From Pseudonocardia sp. (GTDB taxonomy: Bacteria; Actinomycetota; Actinomycetes; Mycobacteriales; Pseudonocardiaceae): DNA of 36,487 bases. Location: NCBI GenBank assembly GCA_029263115.1, contig JAJCYC010000071.1, positions 1 through 36,487 of the forward strand. Reading direction: 5' to 3'. Shown piece by piece: positions 15,391-23,896 of the stretch (position 1 is its first letter; every line of letters begins with the position of its first letter). Under the pieces are notes generated by a model that was not told the DNA's origin, did no database searches, and saw only the letters and a list, made by a program, of their open reading frames with translations. The position numbers were made by a program, and so were the translations under genes.

Positions 15391-18300
15391 TGTTCGGCAA
15401 GGGTCCGGAGAATCCCCGGAACATGCCTCGCAACGGCGTCGTCGGAGGCGCGCGCCCCCGCAGCCAGCCGCCTCGCGCGGCGGCCACCCCGAAGGCGACC
15501 CCGAAGGCGACCCCGAAGGCCCCGAAGGCCCCGAAGGCGACACCCTCCGCCGGACCCCGGCGCAGCTCGAAGGCCGCGCGCACCCGGGCCGGCGAGGCGG
15601 CCGCGCCGAAGTACACCTCGCCGATCAACCTGCGCTCCATCGACGGCCACCTCACCCGCACCGCCACCCAGGTGATGGCCTGGTACCGGCTGGCCCCGCA
15701 GGCCTGGAGCTTCCGCAGTGACAACCAGCGCGAACTGCTGATCAACCAGATCGCTGCGCAGCTCGGTGAGCTGCAGGGGCACTGGCTGCACCTGCGGGTG
15801 ACCACCCGGCCCTACCCGGTGCACATGTGGGCGGAGGCGTTCGACCACAACGCGCTGGGCCGCCCGCCGGACGTGGCCGGCGCCCTCGGTTGGGACGGCT
15901 TCCTGGAGGGCGAGCAGCGCCACCTGATGGGGCTGTCCATGTCGGACAAGGAGGTCTTCCTCGGCGTGGAGATCTCCGGCCGGGGCGCGCTGGACCGCTG
16001 GGTGGAGCGGGCCGCGCCGGTGCTGGGCAAGGTGCTGCCCGGCGCGGTGCAGGCCGAGCTGGAGGCGCTGTCCTCCGAGGTGCGGCACGTCGACGAGCTG
16101 CTCGCCGGCACCGGGCTGGACGCCATCCGGGCCACCGCGGACGACGTGGCGTGGCTGATGCACCGCTCCTGCTCGCTGGGCCTGCCGGCGCCGCGTGCTC
16201 TCTCGGTCGCGCCGGGGGCCACCCGCTGGGAGACCGAGGACCTGGCCGCGTTCACCGACGGCGTGGAGCTGCACCAGGAGCCCTACGCCCCGACCGTGCG
16301 GGTGGTCGGCCGGCTGCGCAGCCAGACCGTCACCCGGCATGTCGCGGTGCTGTCCGTCGGGCTGATGGACGGGCTGCGGATCCCCGAGGTCGACGACCCG
16401 TGGATGCAGCGCAGCGACCGGCTGCCGTTCCCGGTGGAGTGGTCGGCCCGGATGTACATCCGTCGCCCCGAGGAAGTGACCGGGGAGCTCCAGAGACAGA
16501 TGGGCAAGGTGCGCTCGCAGATCCGGCACTACACCCACGACCACGACCTCGACCCGCCGATGTCGCTGGCCCGGCAGGCCGACCGGGTGCTGGAGATCGA
16601 GGACGAGCTGTCCAGCGGCCTGACCAACGTCAACAGCCGGCTCTACGGCTGGTGGCGGATCGCGGTGTCCGGCCGCGACGAGGCCGAGGCGATCTCCCGG
16701 GCGCAGCAGGTGCTCGAGGTGTACCGGCCGAAGGTGTCGATCGAGCACCCCGAGGCGCAGTACCGATACGCCCGCGAGTTCATCCCCGGCGAGCCGCTGG
16801 CCTCCAGCGCCTACCGCCGGCGCGGCTCGGTCACCTGGGCGGCCGCCGCCGTCCCGGCCGCCACCGCCGCCGTCGGCGACCGTCGCGGCATCATGCTCGG
16901 CGAGACCTGCACCGCCACCCGCCGCCCGGTGGCCTGGGACCCGTGGCTGGCCCAGGAGGTCCGGCGCGCGTCCGGGCTGACGGCGGTCATCGGCGGTCTG
17001 GGGAGTGGCAAGTCCTTCCTCACCGGGCTGATCGTCTACAAGACGCTGCGGGCCGGCGCCCGCTGGACGGTGCTCGATCCGTCCGGCCCGCTGGCCGAGC
17101 TGACCCGGCTACCCGAGCTCGCGCCGTTCTCCCGCAACATCAACCTGCTGCGCGCGGACCCGGGCATCCTCAACCCCTACCGGGTGGTGGCCGAGCCGAA
17201 GCTCGAGCACTTCTACGAGGAGGAGGACGCCGAGCGGGCCTGGAAGCGGGAGCGTTCGCTCGCCGCGGCCACCCGGCGCCGGCTGGTGCTCGACGTGCTC
17301 ACCGGGCTGCTGCCGTTCGACGTGTCCCGGCTTCCGCACACCCGGATCGTGCTGCTGCGCGCGGTGCGCGAGGTCGGCGGCGCGCCGGACCGCAACCCGG
17401 CGCAGGTGATGGAGGTGCTGCGCCGGCACGCCGCCGACGGCGAGGACCACGCCGGTGTGGTGGCCGACTTCCTCGAGGAGCGCCGCGAGCTACCGCAGGC
17501 CGCGCTGCTGTTCCCGGACGAGACCCGTGACGACCCCTGGCACGCCGACCGGGACTACCGGCTCACCGTGCTGACCATGCAGGGCATGACGCTGCCCCGC
17601 CCGGGCAGCCCGCGCGAGGAGTGGACCGACGGCGAGTCGCTGGCGGTGGAGCTGCTGAACCTGGCGTCCTGGCTGACCCAGCGCACCATCTACGAGGCCA
17701 ACCGCAACCTGCGCAAGGGCGTCGCGCTGGACGAGTCGCACTTCCTGTCCCAGGTGCCCACCGGCAAGGTGCTGATCGACCGGCTGGCCCGCGACTCCCG
17801 CAAGTTCAACGTCCGGGCGCTCTTCGCCTCCCAGCTGGCCGGCGACCTGCTGCGGGTGTCCGGGTTCGCCTCGCTGGTGAACGCGGTGTTCGTCGGGCGC
17901 ACCGACGACGAGGAGGCCCAGGTGGACGCCCTGCGGCTGCTGCGGGTGCCCACCGGCGTCGGGTACGAGCAGATGCTCGGCACGCTCTCGCCGCGGCCCC
18001 GGCACGACGACCGCCCGGACGACACCCCGCGCCAGTTCGTGTTCGCCGACGGGCATGGCGGGGTGGAGAAGATCCGGATCGACATGGAGGCCCCGCACCT
18101 GGCGCACCTGGCCGAGGCGTTGGACACCAACCCGGACGCCGCTCGCGTCGCCGCGCCGACCCCGCAGTCCCCGGCGGCCGGCCGGGGCGGGGCGCCGGTG
18201 GCCGGTTCGGGTCCGAACCGGGCGGTCGGCCCGGGGGCGACCCGGGCGGTCGGCTCCGGTGCCACACCGGCGGTCGGCCCGGGTGCGACAGCGGGGAGCT

Positions 18301-18545
18301 GGCAGGCCGGGGTGCCGGGCTCCGGTTCGGCACCGGCGGCCCAGGGCGTCACCCGGAGGCCGTCCGGGGCGGTCCCGCTGCCGAACGGCCGTCCGGGCGT
18401 CCCGGCGGCACCGGGCGTGACCGATCAGCCGACCCGGTCCGGTCCGGACCGGGTCGCGGTGTCCGCCCGCGGACCGATGGACGACGAGGAGATCGACCTG
18501 CTCGACGACCTCGACGAGTTCGACCCCGCCGAGGCTCAGCAGTGA
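15390..18545 (+). CDS. VirB4/TcpF-like conjugation ATPase
   Basis: 1051 residues from ATG 15390 (GTG 15387 is equally possible). The N-terminal 70 residues are Lys/Pro/Ala-rich repeats. A VirB4-type N-terminal domain spans about 75-480. The P-loop GGLGSGKSF is at about 537 and the Walker B strand VALDESHFL at about 778, followed by ASQLAGD-type sequence typical of VirB4/TraC motor domains. From about 920 onwards the tail is low-complexity (AVGPGAT repeats) and ends with a strongly acidic stretch. VirB4 proteins energise assembly and substrate transfer at the inner face of the membrane. It is translationally coupled to the TcpE-like gene. Confidence 0.9.
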   Translation: MFGKGPENPRNMPRNGVVGGARPRSQPPRAAATPKATPKATPKAPKAPKATPSAGPRRSSKAARTRAGEAAAPKYTSPINLRSIDGHLTRTATQVMAWYRLAPQAWSFRSDNQRELLINQIAAQLGELQGHWLHLRVTTRPYPVHMWAEAFDHNALGRPPDVAGALGWDGFLEGEQRHLMGLSMSDKEVFLGVEISGRGALDRWVERAAPVLGKVLPGAVQAELEALSSEVRHVDELLAGTGLDAIRATADDVAWLMHRSCSLGLPAPRALSVAPGATRWETEDLAAFTDGVELHQEPYAPTVRVVGRLRSQTVTRHVAVLSVGLMDGLRIPEVDDPWMQRSDRLPFPVEWSARMYIRRPEEVTGELQRQMGKVRSQIRHYTHDHDLDPPMSLARQADRVLEIEDELSSGLTNVNSRLYGWWRIAVSGRDEAEAISRAQQVLEVYRPKVSIEHPEAQYRYAREFIPGEPLASSAYRRRGSVTWAAAAVPAATAAVGDRRGIMLGETCTATRRPVAWDPWLAQEVRRASGLTAVIGGLGSGKSFLTGLIVYKTLRAGARWTVLDPSGPLAELTRLPELAPFSRNINLLRADPGILNPYRVVAEPKLEHFYEEEDAERAWKRERSLAAATRRRLVLDVLTGLLPFDVSRLPHTRIVLLRAVREVGGAPDRNPAQVMEVLRRHAADGEDHAGVVADFLEERRELPQAALLFPDETRDDPWHADRDYRLTVLTMQGMTLPRPGSPREEWTDGESLAVELLNLASWLTQRTIYEANRNLRKGVALDESHFLSQVPTGKVLIDRLARDSRKFNVRALFASQLAGDLLRVSGFASLVNAVFVGRTDDEEAQVDALRLLRVPTGVGYEQMLGTLSPRPRHDDRPDDTPRQFVFADGHGGVEKIRIDMEAPHLAHLAEALDTNPDAARVAAPTPQSPAAGRGGAPVAGSGPNRAVGPGATRAVGSGATPAVGPGATAGSWQAGVPGSGSAPAAQGVTRRPSGAVPLPNGRPGVPAAPGVTDQPTRSGPDRVAVSARGPMDDEEIDLLDDLDEFDPAEAQQ
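15487..15540 (+). repeat. short tandem repeats encoding Lys-Pro-Ala/Thr units
   Basis: Units of 12 bp (CCCCGAAGGCGA) shrink to 9-bp units (CCCCGAAGG-type), so the protein reads TPKATPKATPKAPKAPKA. The unit lengths keep the frame. Such segments resemble the Lys/Pro/Ala tails of DNA-binding proteins. Confidence 0.85.
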
Positions 18546-18600
18546 CCCCCGTCCCGGCTCCGCCGACCGTGCGGGCCGCCGCCCCGGCGGAGGCTGCGCG

Positions 18601-20520
18601 GTGATCCCGGTGCTGCTCGTGGTCGGCGCGGCCGTGCTGGTCGGCTGGTTGCGCGGGCGGCGCGGCCGACGCGGGGCGGGCCGGCGTCGGGCCGCCGCGG
18701 TGCTGCTGGTGCTCGGCCTGGTCACCGGGCTGACCCTGGTCGGCGGCACCGCCTACGCCGCCCCGTTCGACTGCAAGCAGGCCCCGGAACCCGACCGGCC
18801 CGGCACCGGGCTGGTCGGCTCGCTGGACCCGGCGCCGCTCGGGCTCGGCACCCCGGACAGCGTCTACGCCGAGGTCGGTTACGCCGGCCTGGTCTGGCAC
18901 ACCTACGACCTGGGCTGCGGCGGCTCGGTGAGCGACCCGTCGGTGTCCACCGACACCTGGCTGGGCAACCAGACGTTCAACCTCGCCAAGTTCGCCGTCG
19001 GCGGGGTCAACTGGGCGCACTACCTGCTGGCCAGGGGCGGTGACGTGCTGACCCCGCTGGACACCGTCATCTCCCGGGCCACCACGGCCATGTACGAGGG
19101 CGTGTTCAGCACCTTCATCGGCCCCGCGATGATGCTGCTCGCGGTGATCATGTTGATGCTGGCCTTCCGCGGCGACCTGGCCCGGCAGACCCAGCGCGCC
19201 GGGTTCGCCGCGCTCGCGCTGCTGGTCGGCTCGGCCGCCTACCTGGCGCCGGTGAACTGGGCCAAGGTCGCCGACGGCCTGCTGCTCGACGGGGTGACCC
19301 AGATGCAGCAGGGCTTCATCGGCGCGCTGGGCCAGGGCGACGTGCACACCCTGCCCACCGTGCTGCACGACAACGTGATCTTCGCGAACTGGCAGCGCGG
19401 CGAGTTCGGGTCACCGACCGATGCCAAGGCGGTGGAGCTGAGCCGCGACCTGCTGCGGGCGCAGTCGTTCACCAAGGTCGAACTGGCCGAGGGCAAGACC
19501 ACCCAGGCCGACGTGGACGCCAAGAAGCAGGCATTCGGCGAGGTCGCGGCGAAGATGGGCGACCGCTACCCCAACTTCCAGGGCAAGACCGGCAGCCGGA
19601 TCGGGGTCGGGGTGCTGGCGGTGATCCAGGCCGTGTGCATCGCGCTGTTCCAGTTGCTGTCCAAGGTGCTGGTGCTGGTCGCGATGCTGCTGCTGCGGCT
19701 GATCGTGATGTGCCTGCCGGCGATCGCGGTGCTCGCCGTGCTGAAACCCGACGTGCTGCCCACGGTGCTCAAGGTCGCCGGATCCGCGCTGGTGAACACC
19801 CTGGTGGTGGGGGCGCTGGCCGGGCTGCACGCGCTGCTGGTGATCTCCCTGTTCAAACCGGACAGCGGGGTGGACCTCTGGCTGGCGCTGCTGGTCACCG
19901 GGGTCACCACGGTGGTGCTCTGGGCGGTCGCCCGGCCGTTCCGGCGACTGGTGGCGATGGTGTCGCTGACCCGCGAGCAGTTCGGCGGGGTGGTCCCCGG
20001 AGCAGGTGACGGCCCCATGTCGCGGGCCTGGCAGCGGGTGCGCGGCACCAGCGCCGCGGACGACCGTCAGCAGCGGTGGTGGGACGAGCGGCGCGCCGGC
20101 GGGCCAGGGCCGGGAGGTCCCGGGGACGGCACCGAGCGGCCGGAGACGGTGTCCGCGCGGGCCAGCGCGAGCGTGCTGCACCGCGGGGTGCCCGAGCAGG
20201 GTTTCGCCGGAGGCTGGCGTCCGCCGCGACGGACCGGGGTGTCCGGTGGCGTGGGAGACGGCCACCAGCTCAGCTCGGCCCAGCGCCGCGCGCTCACCGG
20301 CGGGCAGCCGCCGCTGGGCGGGATGGGCGCGGTGTACCCGTTCGGTTCGGCCGGCAGCAGTCACCAGAACGGCAACGAGCCCGCCGAGCACGACGAGCGG
20401 GTGATCTACCGCCGCCCGGACGCGGCGCCCGAGCGGCCCCGCCAGCAGCCGGTGCAGGCCGAACTGGTGGAGGGCATCCCGGTGTACCGGATCTACCGCC
20501 CGGTGCGACCCCGTGAGTGA
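18601..20520 (+). CDS. VirB6/TcpH-like polytopic membrane protein
   Basis: 639 residues from GTG 18601 with GGAGG seven bases upstream. The N-terminus carries a signal-like helix (about 34-55, ending AYAAPF), so the following 120 residues (including two or three cysteines) should be outside the membrane. Further helices lie at about 170-190, 198-215, 335-385 (two or three), 390-415 and 425-440. The C-terminal 180 residues are soluble, charged and probably cytoplasmic. Size, topology and position match the VirB6/TcpH channel component. I cannot confirm the family by motif, since these proteins share little sequence. Confidence 0.8.
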   Translation: MIPVLLVVGAAVLVGWLRGRRGRRGAGRRRAAAVLLVLGLVTGLTLVGGTAYAAPFDCKQAPEPDRPGTGLVGSLDPAPLGLGTPDSVYAEVGYAGLVWHTYDLGCGGSVSDPSVSTDTWLGNQTFNLAKFAVGGVNWAHYLLARGGDVLTPLDTVISRATTAMYEGVFSTFIGPAMMLLAVIMLMLAFRGDLARQTQRAGFAALALLVGSAAYLAPVNWAKVADGLLLDGVTQMQQGFIGALGQGDVHTLPTVLHDNVIFANWQRGEFGSPTDAKAVELSRDLLRAQSFTKVELAEGKTTQADVDAKKQAFGEVAAKMGDRYPNFQGKTGSRIGVGVLAVIQAVCIALFQLLSKVLVLVAMLLLRLIVMCLPAIAVLAVLKPDVLPTVLKVAGSALVNTLVVGALAGLHALLVISLFKPDSGVDLWLALLVTGVTTVVLWAVARPFRRLVAMVSLTREQFGGVVPGAGDGPMSRAWQRVRGTSAADDRQQRWWDERRAGGPGPGGPGDGTERPETVSARASASVLHRGVPEQGFAGGWRPPRRTGVSGGVGDGHQLSSAQRRALTGGQPPLGGMGAVYPFGSAGSSHQNGNEPAEHDERVIYRRPDAAPERPRQQPVQAELVEGIPVYRIYRPVRPRE

Positions 20521-20561
20521 GAAGTCGCGCCGGGGCGTGACTCGACCCCCGGGGGCACGCC

Positions 20562-21245
20562 GTGCCGATTAGGTCGCCGAAGGGGCGCGGGGCGGCCTAC
20601 CGGTCGCTGTGGCAGTGGCCGCTGCGCTCGCCCCGGCGGCTGATCGGCTGCCTGGTGGTGCTGGTCGCGGTCGGTATCGGGGTCAACGCCGCCACCGGGC
20701 TGCTCGGTCTGCGCCCGGCCAGTGGGGCGCTCGGCTCGTCGGGCTACCCCGCCGGCGTTGTCGACGGGGCCGCGCCGAACGCCCGACCCGCCCCGGGCGG
20801 CCCGCCCGCCGCGCCGGCGACCCCGCCCGCCCGCCTGCCCCCGGTGGCCGAGCTGACCCCGGCCACGCTGCCGCCGTCGCAGGCCCCCGCCGCCGCGCTC
20901 ACCACGGCCACCCGCTGGACCCAGGCCTGGGCCAGGCACCCCCCGGGCACCACCACGCAGACCTGGTTGAACGGGCTGCGGCCGTACACCACCGAGGAGT
21001 TCCTCGGCGTGCTGGCCACGGTCGACCCGGCCAACGTGCCGGCCACCGAGGTCACCGGGAGCGCCCGCGCGGTGCTGGTATCGCCGCGCAGCGTGCGGGT
21101 GGAGGTGCCCACCGACCAGCTCACCGTGCTGGTCCTGGTGATCGACACCGGCAACGGGTGGCGGGTCGCCGGGTACGACCGCGCCGACTCCGCCCAGAAC
21201 CCGGCCCAGAACCCGGCTCCGCGCCCGGCGCAGCCCGGTCGATGA
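20562..21245 (+). CDS. VirB8/TcpC-like bitopic membrane protein
   Basis: 227 residues from GTG 20562. A basic N-terminus precedes one membrane helix (about 28-47), then a Pro/Ala-rich linker and a compact extracytoplasmic domain of about 100 residues (TRWTQAWARHP...VLVLVIDTGNGWRVAGYD), which looks like the NTF2-like fold of VirB8/TcpC. The linker is Pro-rich (about 65-105), enough to cross part of the cell wall. The gene ends by overlapping the next start (ATGA). The last residues are an AQNPAQNPAP repeat. Confidence 0.78.
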   Translation: MPIRSPKGRGAAYRSLWQWPLRSPRRLIGCLVVLVAVGIGVNAATGLLGLRPASGALGSSGYPAGVVDGAAPNARPAPGGPPAAPATPPARLPPVAELTPATLPPSQAPAAALTTATRWTQAWARHPPGTTTQTWLNGLRPYTTEEFLGVLATVDPANVPATEVTGSARAVLVSPRSVRVEVPTDQLTVLVLVIDTGNGWRVAGYDRADSAQNPAQNPAPRPAQPGR

Positions 21246-22249
21246 CCAGTAAGTTCCGGGCACTGCGGCTGCTGCTTCCGCTGGTGGCGATCGGCGCCGC
21301 GCTGGCGCTGTTCCTGTCCATCGGGCTGATCATCAGCTTCTCCCACCAGGGTCGGGGGCCGTCCGGTCCGTGCGACGCCACGCTCGGCCCGCTGAACCTG
21401 GACGGCGCGGCCCGGTCGGCGACCAGCGTCACCCAGCTCAGCGACGAGCAGAAGCAGAACGCGGCCATCATCATCTCGGTGGCCAAGGGCATGGGCCTGC
21501 CGCCGAGGGCCTGGCTGGTGGCGCTGGCCACCGCGATGCAGGAGTCCACCCTGCGCAACATCAACTACGGCGACCGGGACTCTCTCGGGCTCTTCCAGCA
21601 GCGGCCCTCGCAGGGGTGGGGCAGCCCGGCGCAGGTGACCGACCCGGTGTACGCCACCACGATCTTCCTCGACCGGTTGAGCCAGGTGCCGGAGTGGGAC
21701 CGGTTGCCGGTCACGGTGGCCGCGCAGACCGTGCAGCGTTCCGCGTTCCCCCAGGCCTACGCCAAGTGGGAGGGGCTGGCCGCGCAGCTGGTGCAGCTGC
21801 TGTCCGACGTGGTCGACCCCACCGGGTGCGGGCTCGGCGCGGCGAACCTGCCCGAGGGCGTGGTGCGCACCGCGATCGAGTTCGCGCTCGGCGAGCGCGG
21901 CAAACCCTACGTCTGGGGTGCCACCGGGCCGAACTCCTACGACTGTTCCGGGCTGATGATGCGCGCGTTCCAGGCGGCCGGGGTGTTCCTGCCGCGGACC
22001 TCGCGGGAGCAGTACAAGGCCGGCGGGCACCTCCCGGTGGCCCAGGCGCAGCCCGGTGACCTGCTGTTCCTGGCGACCGACCCGCGGGATCCGGCGACCA
22101 TCCACCACGTCGTGCTCTACCTCGGTGACGGGATGCTGGCCGAGGCGCCGTACTCCGGGGTGCCGGTGCGCACCCGCCCGGTCGACTGGGACAACCCCGA
22201 GCTGGTCCCGCTGGCCACCCGGCCCGGCACCGCGCCCAACCCCGCCTGA
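21242..22249 (+). CDS. bifunctional cell-wall hydrolase (lysozyme-like plus NlpC/P60)
   Basis: 335 residues. One N-terminal membrane helix (about 8-31) anchors the protein. A lysozyme/transglycosylase-like domain follows (about 65-185), with a candidate catalytic Glu in MQEST (about residue 100) and the typical DRDSLGLFQQRPSQGWG. The NlpC/P60 domain (about 200-325) has catalytic Cys in YDCSGL (about 233) and His in IHHVVLYLG (about 287). Such enzymes open the peptidoglycan for conjugation machinery, as TcpG/VirB1-like components do. The ATG overlaps the stop of the VirB8-like gene, tying it to the operon. Confidence 0.92.
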   Translation: MTSKFRALRLLLPLVAIGAALALFLSIGLIISFSHQGRGPSGPCDATLGPLNLDGAARSATSVTQLSDEQKQNAAIIISVAKGMGLPPRAWLVALATAMQESTLRNINYGDRDSLGLFQQRPSQGWGSPAQVTDPVYATTIFLDRLSQVPEWDRLPVTVAAQTVQRSAFPQAYAKWEGLAAQLVQLLSDVVDPTGCGLGAANLPEGVVRTAIEFALGERGKPYVWGATGPNSYDCSGLMMRAFQAAGVFLPRTSREQYKAGGHLPVAQAQPGDLLFLATDPRDPATIHHVVLYLGDGMLAEAPYSGVPVRTRPVDWDNPELVPLATRPGTAPNPA

Positions 22250-22439
22250 GCGTCCGCGACGGAGTGTCACACCCACGGTCACCGGTGGTGCACCCCCGGT
22301 CGGGTTGCGTCCGCTGGGTGGACTGTCGCCGAACGCGCCGGAGGTGCGGTCCGAACGGACCCCGGTCACATCCGCCCCTCTGGCCGCGCGGGCCAGGACC
22401 GTTCGGCGGATTGCACCGAACGTCTGCGGTACCGGGCGC

Positions 22440-22456
22440 TTCGAAACGGTTTCGAA
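22440..22456. promoter_or_regulatory. palindrome upstream of the MEDS-HATPase gene
   Basis: TTCGAAAC-G-GTTTCGAA, perfect 8-bp arms around one central base, about 54 bases before the ATG at 22511. The size suits a dimeric repressor. Which regulator binds is unknown. The rest of 22250-22492 holds no gene. Confidence 0.55.
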
Positions 22457-22510
22457 CGCGTGATCACGAAGTAATCTCGGGTCGACGTACAGATGTGGAG
22501 GGGCCTGCTC

Positions 22511-23473
22511 ATGGGTGAGCTGACCGCCCCGGTGCGCGACGAACCGTTCGTGCACGAGGGGTTCTTCTACACCGGCGGTGCCGACTACCTGGCGGGCACC
22601 GTGCCCTTCGTGCTGGACGGGCTCGCGGCCGGCGAACCGGTGGCGGTGGCGGTCCCGGGGGAGAACCTGGGGCGGATCACCGACGCGCTCGGCTCGGCGG
22701 CCGACGGCGTGCGGTTGCTGGACATGACGGTCGCCGGGCGCAACCCCGGCAGGATCATCGGCTCGGTGCTGACCAGCTTCATGGACGACCACCCCGGGCG
22801 GCGGGTCCGGATCATCGGCGAGCCGATCTGGGCCGGGCGCACCGACACCGAGTACCCCGCCTGCGTTCAGCACGAGGCGCTGATCAACGCGGCGTTCGCC
22901 GGCCGGGACGCGACGATCCTGTGCCCGTACGACACCCGCCGGCTGCCGCCGGCCGCGCTGCTGGACGCCACCGAGACCCACCCGATCCTGGTGGAGGGCG
23001 GGGAGCGGTTCTACAGCCCGGGCTACGTCGACCCGGTTCGGCTGGCCGCCCGGCACGACGTGCCGCTGGCCGAGCCGCCGGAGTTCTGCGACGTCGACGT
23101 CATGGTGTTCGACGAGCACGTCGGCGCCCGGGCGGTGCGCCGGTTCGTGCACGAGCGGGCGCAGCGGGCCGGGTTGGACCCCGGGCGGGTCGCCGACGTG
23201 CGGGCCGCGGCGCACGAGGTCGCGGTGAACACCCTGGTGCACACCCGGCGGCCGGGCATCCTGTCGGTCTGGACCGAGGGCACTCACCTGGTCTGCGAGA
23301 TCCAGGACAGTGGAACGCTCACCGACCCGCTGGCCGGCCGGCGCGCCCCTGAGCCGTGCGACGGCGCGGGTAGCGGGCTGTTCCGGGTGCACGGGCTGTG
23401 CGACCTGGTGCGCACGCACGTCACCGGGCACGGTCTGACCGTCCGCATGCACATGCGGCTAACGAACTGGTAA
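22511..23473 (+). CDS. MEDS-domain sensor with HATPase (RsbW-like) domain
   Basis: 320 residues from ATG 22511, with GGAGGGG seven bases upstream. The N-terminal 180 residues resemble the MEDS (DcmR sensory) domain: FFYTGGADYLAGTVPFVLDGLAAGEPVAVAV, with long matching stretches (RVRIIGEPIW, CVQHEALIN). The C-terminal 130 residues are a GHKL ATPase of the anti-sigma type, with N-box HEVAVNTLVH, G1 EIQDSG and G2 GSGLFRVHGLCD. No phospho-acceptor His domain is seen. Proteins of this class control sigma factors by partner switching; no sigma factor or antagonist is adjacent. It lies downstream of the T4SS-like operon but has its own promoter region. Confidence 0.88.
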   Translation: MGELTAPVRDEPFVHEGFFYTGGADYLAGTVPFVLDGLAAGEPVAVAVPGENLGRITDALGSAADGVRLLDMTVAGRNPGRIIGSVLTSFMDDHPGRRVRIIGEPIWAGRTDTEYPACVQHEALINAAFAGRDATILCPYDTRRLPPAALLDATETHPILVEGGERFYSPGYVDPVRLAARHDVPLAEPPEFCDVDVMVFDEHVGARAVRRFVHERAQRAGLDPGRVADVRAAAHEVAVNTLVHTRRPGILSVWTEGTHLVCEIQDSGTLTDPLAGRRAPEPCDGAGSGLFRVHGLCDLVRTHVTGHGLTVRMHMRLTNW

Positions 23474-23540
23474 TGGCACTGTAACAATCGACGAGCGTGG
23501 CACGCCGCGTCGCTCGCTGCCGATCAGTGACCTCTCCGTA

Positions 23541-23570
23541 GTGAAAACGTCGCTGACCTGCACTTATGGT
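23541..23570 (+). promoter_or_regulatory. candidate promoter of the 53-aa protein
   Basis: GTGAAA (23541-23546) and TATGGT (23565-23570) are 18 bases apart, giving a leader of about 45 bases that ends in AAGGAGGT. The match to consensus is moderate. Confidence 0.3.
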
Positions 23571-23620
23571 GACAAGCCCCGGCGTGGGACAGTCGACCTC
23601 CACTCTCACAAGGAGGTCCG

Positions 23621-23782
23621 ATGCTCGCCCTCGTCGCCGCCGTTGTCTTCCTCGCCTCGTTGATCTTCAAGCTTGCCAATCTCGATCTTGGCGTGATCGA
23701 CGTTGAGTTCCTGAACATCCTCGGGTTCCTGCTCGCGGCGCTGTACCTGGCCGGAATCGGCGGTCGCTCCTGGCGGCGGTGA
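23621..23782 (+). CDS. 53-residue two-helix membrane protein
   Basis: A small gene with an ideal ribosome-binding site, AAGGAGGT (23611-23618), three bases before the ATG. The product begins MLALVAAVVFLASLIFKL and has a second helix (FLNILGFLLAALYLAGI) separated by a short acidic turn (NLDLGVIDVE), ending in a basic RSWRR. The hairpin topology is clear; the function is not. It stands alone between the MEDS regulator and the converging DAHP synthase. Confidence 0.8.
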   Translation: MLALVAAVVFLASLIFKLANLDLGVIDVEFLNILGFLLAALYLAGIGGRSWRR

Positions 23783-23788
23783 GGAACG

Positions 23789-23843
23789 CGGGGGTCGGCG
23801 TTCCACACCGCGCGGCGTCAGCGCCCGCGCGGGCCGACCCCCG
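23789..23843. terminator. hairpin between convergent genes
   Basis: CGGGGGTCGGC (23789-23799) pairs with GCCGACCCCCG (23833-23843), with further nested pairing (CCGCGCG/CGCGCGG) inside. It lies just after the 53-aa gene and before the end of the DAHP synthase, so it could terminate both. There is no U-tract. Confidence 0.55.
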
Positions 23844-23896
23844 GCACCACCACCGGGCTCCGGGCGCCCGCCGGCACTGGCCGTGCTCCGCCGCAC

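Noticed and set aside
15099-16748. Long minus-strand frame (549 residues) opposite the VirB4-like gene
   Set aside because: Antisense shadow; composition rich in His, Arg, Gly and Val without motifs.
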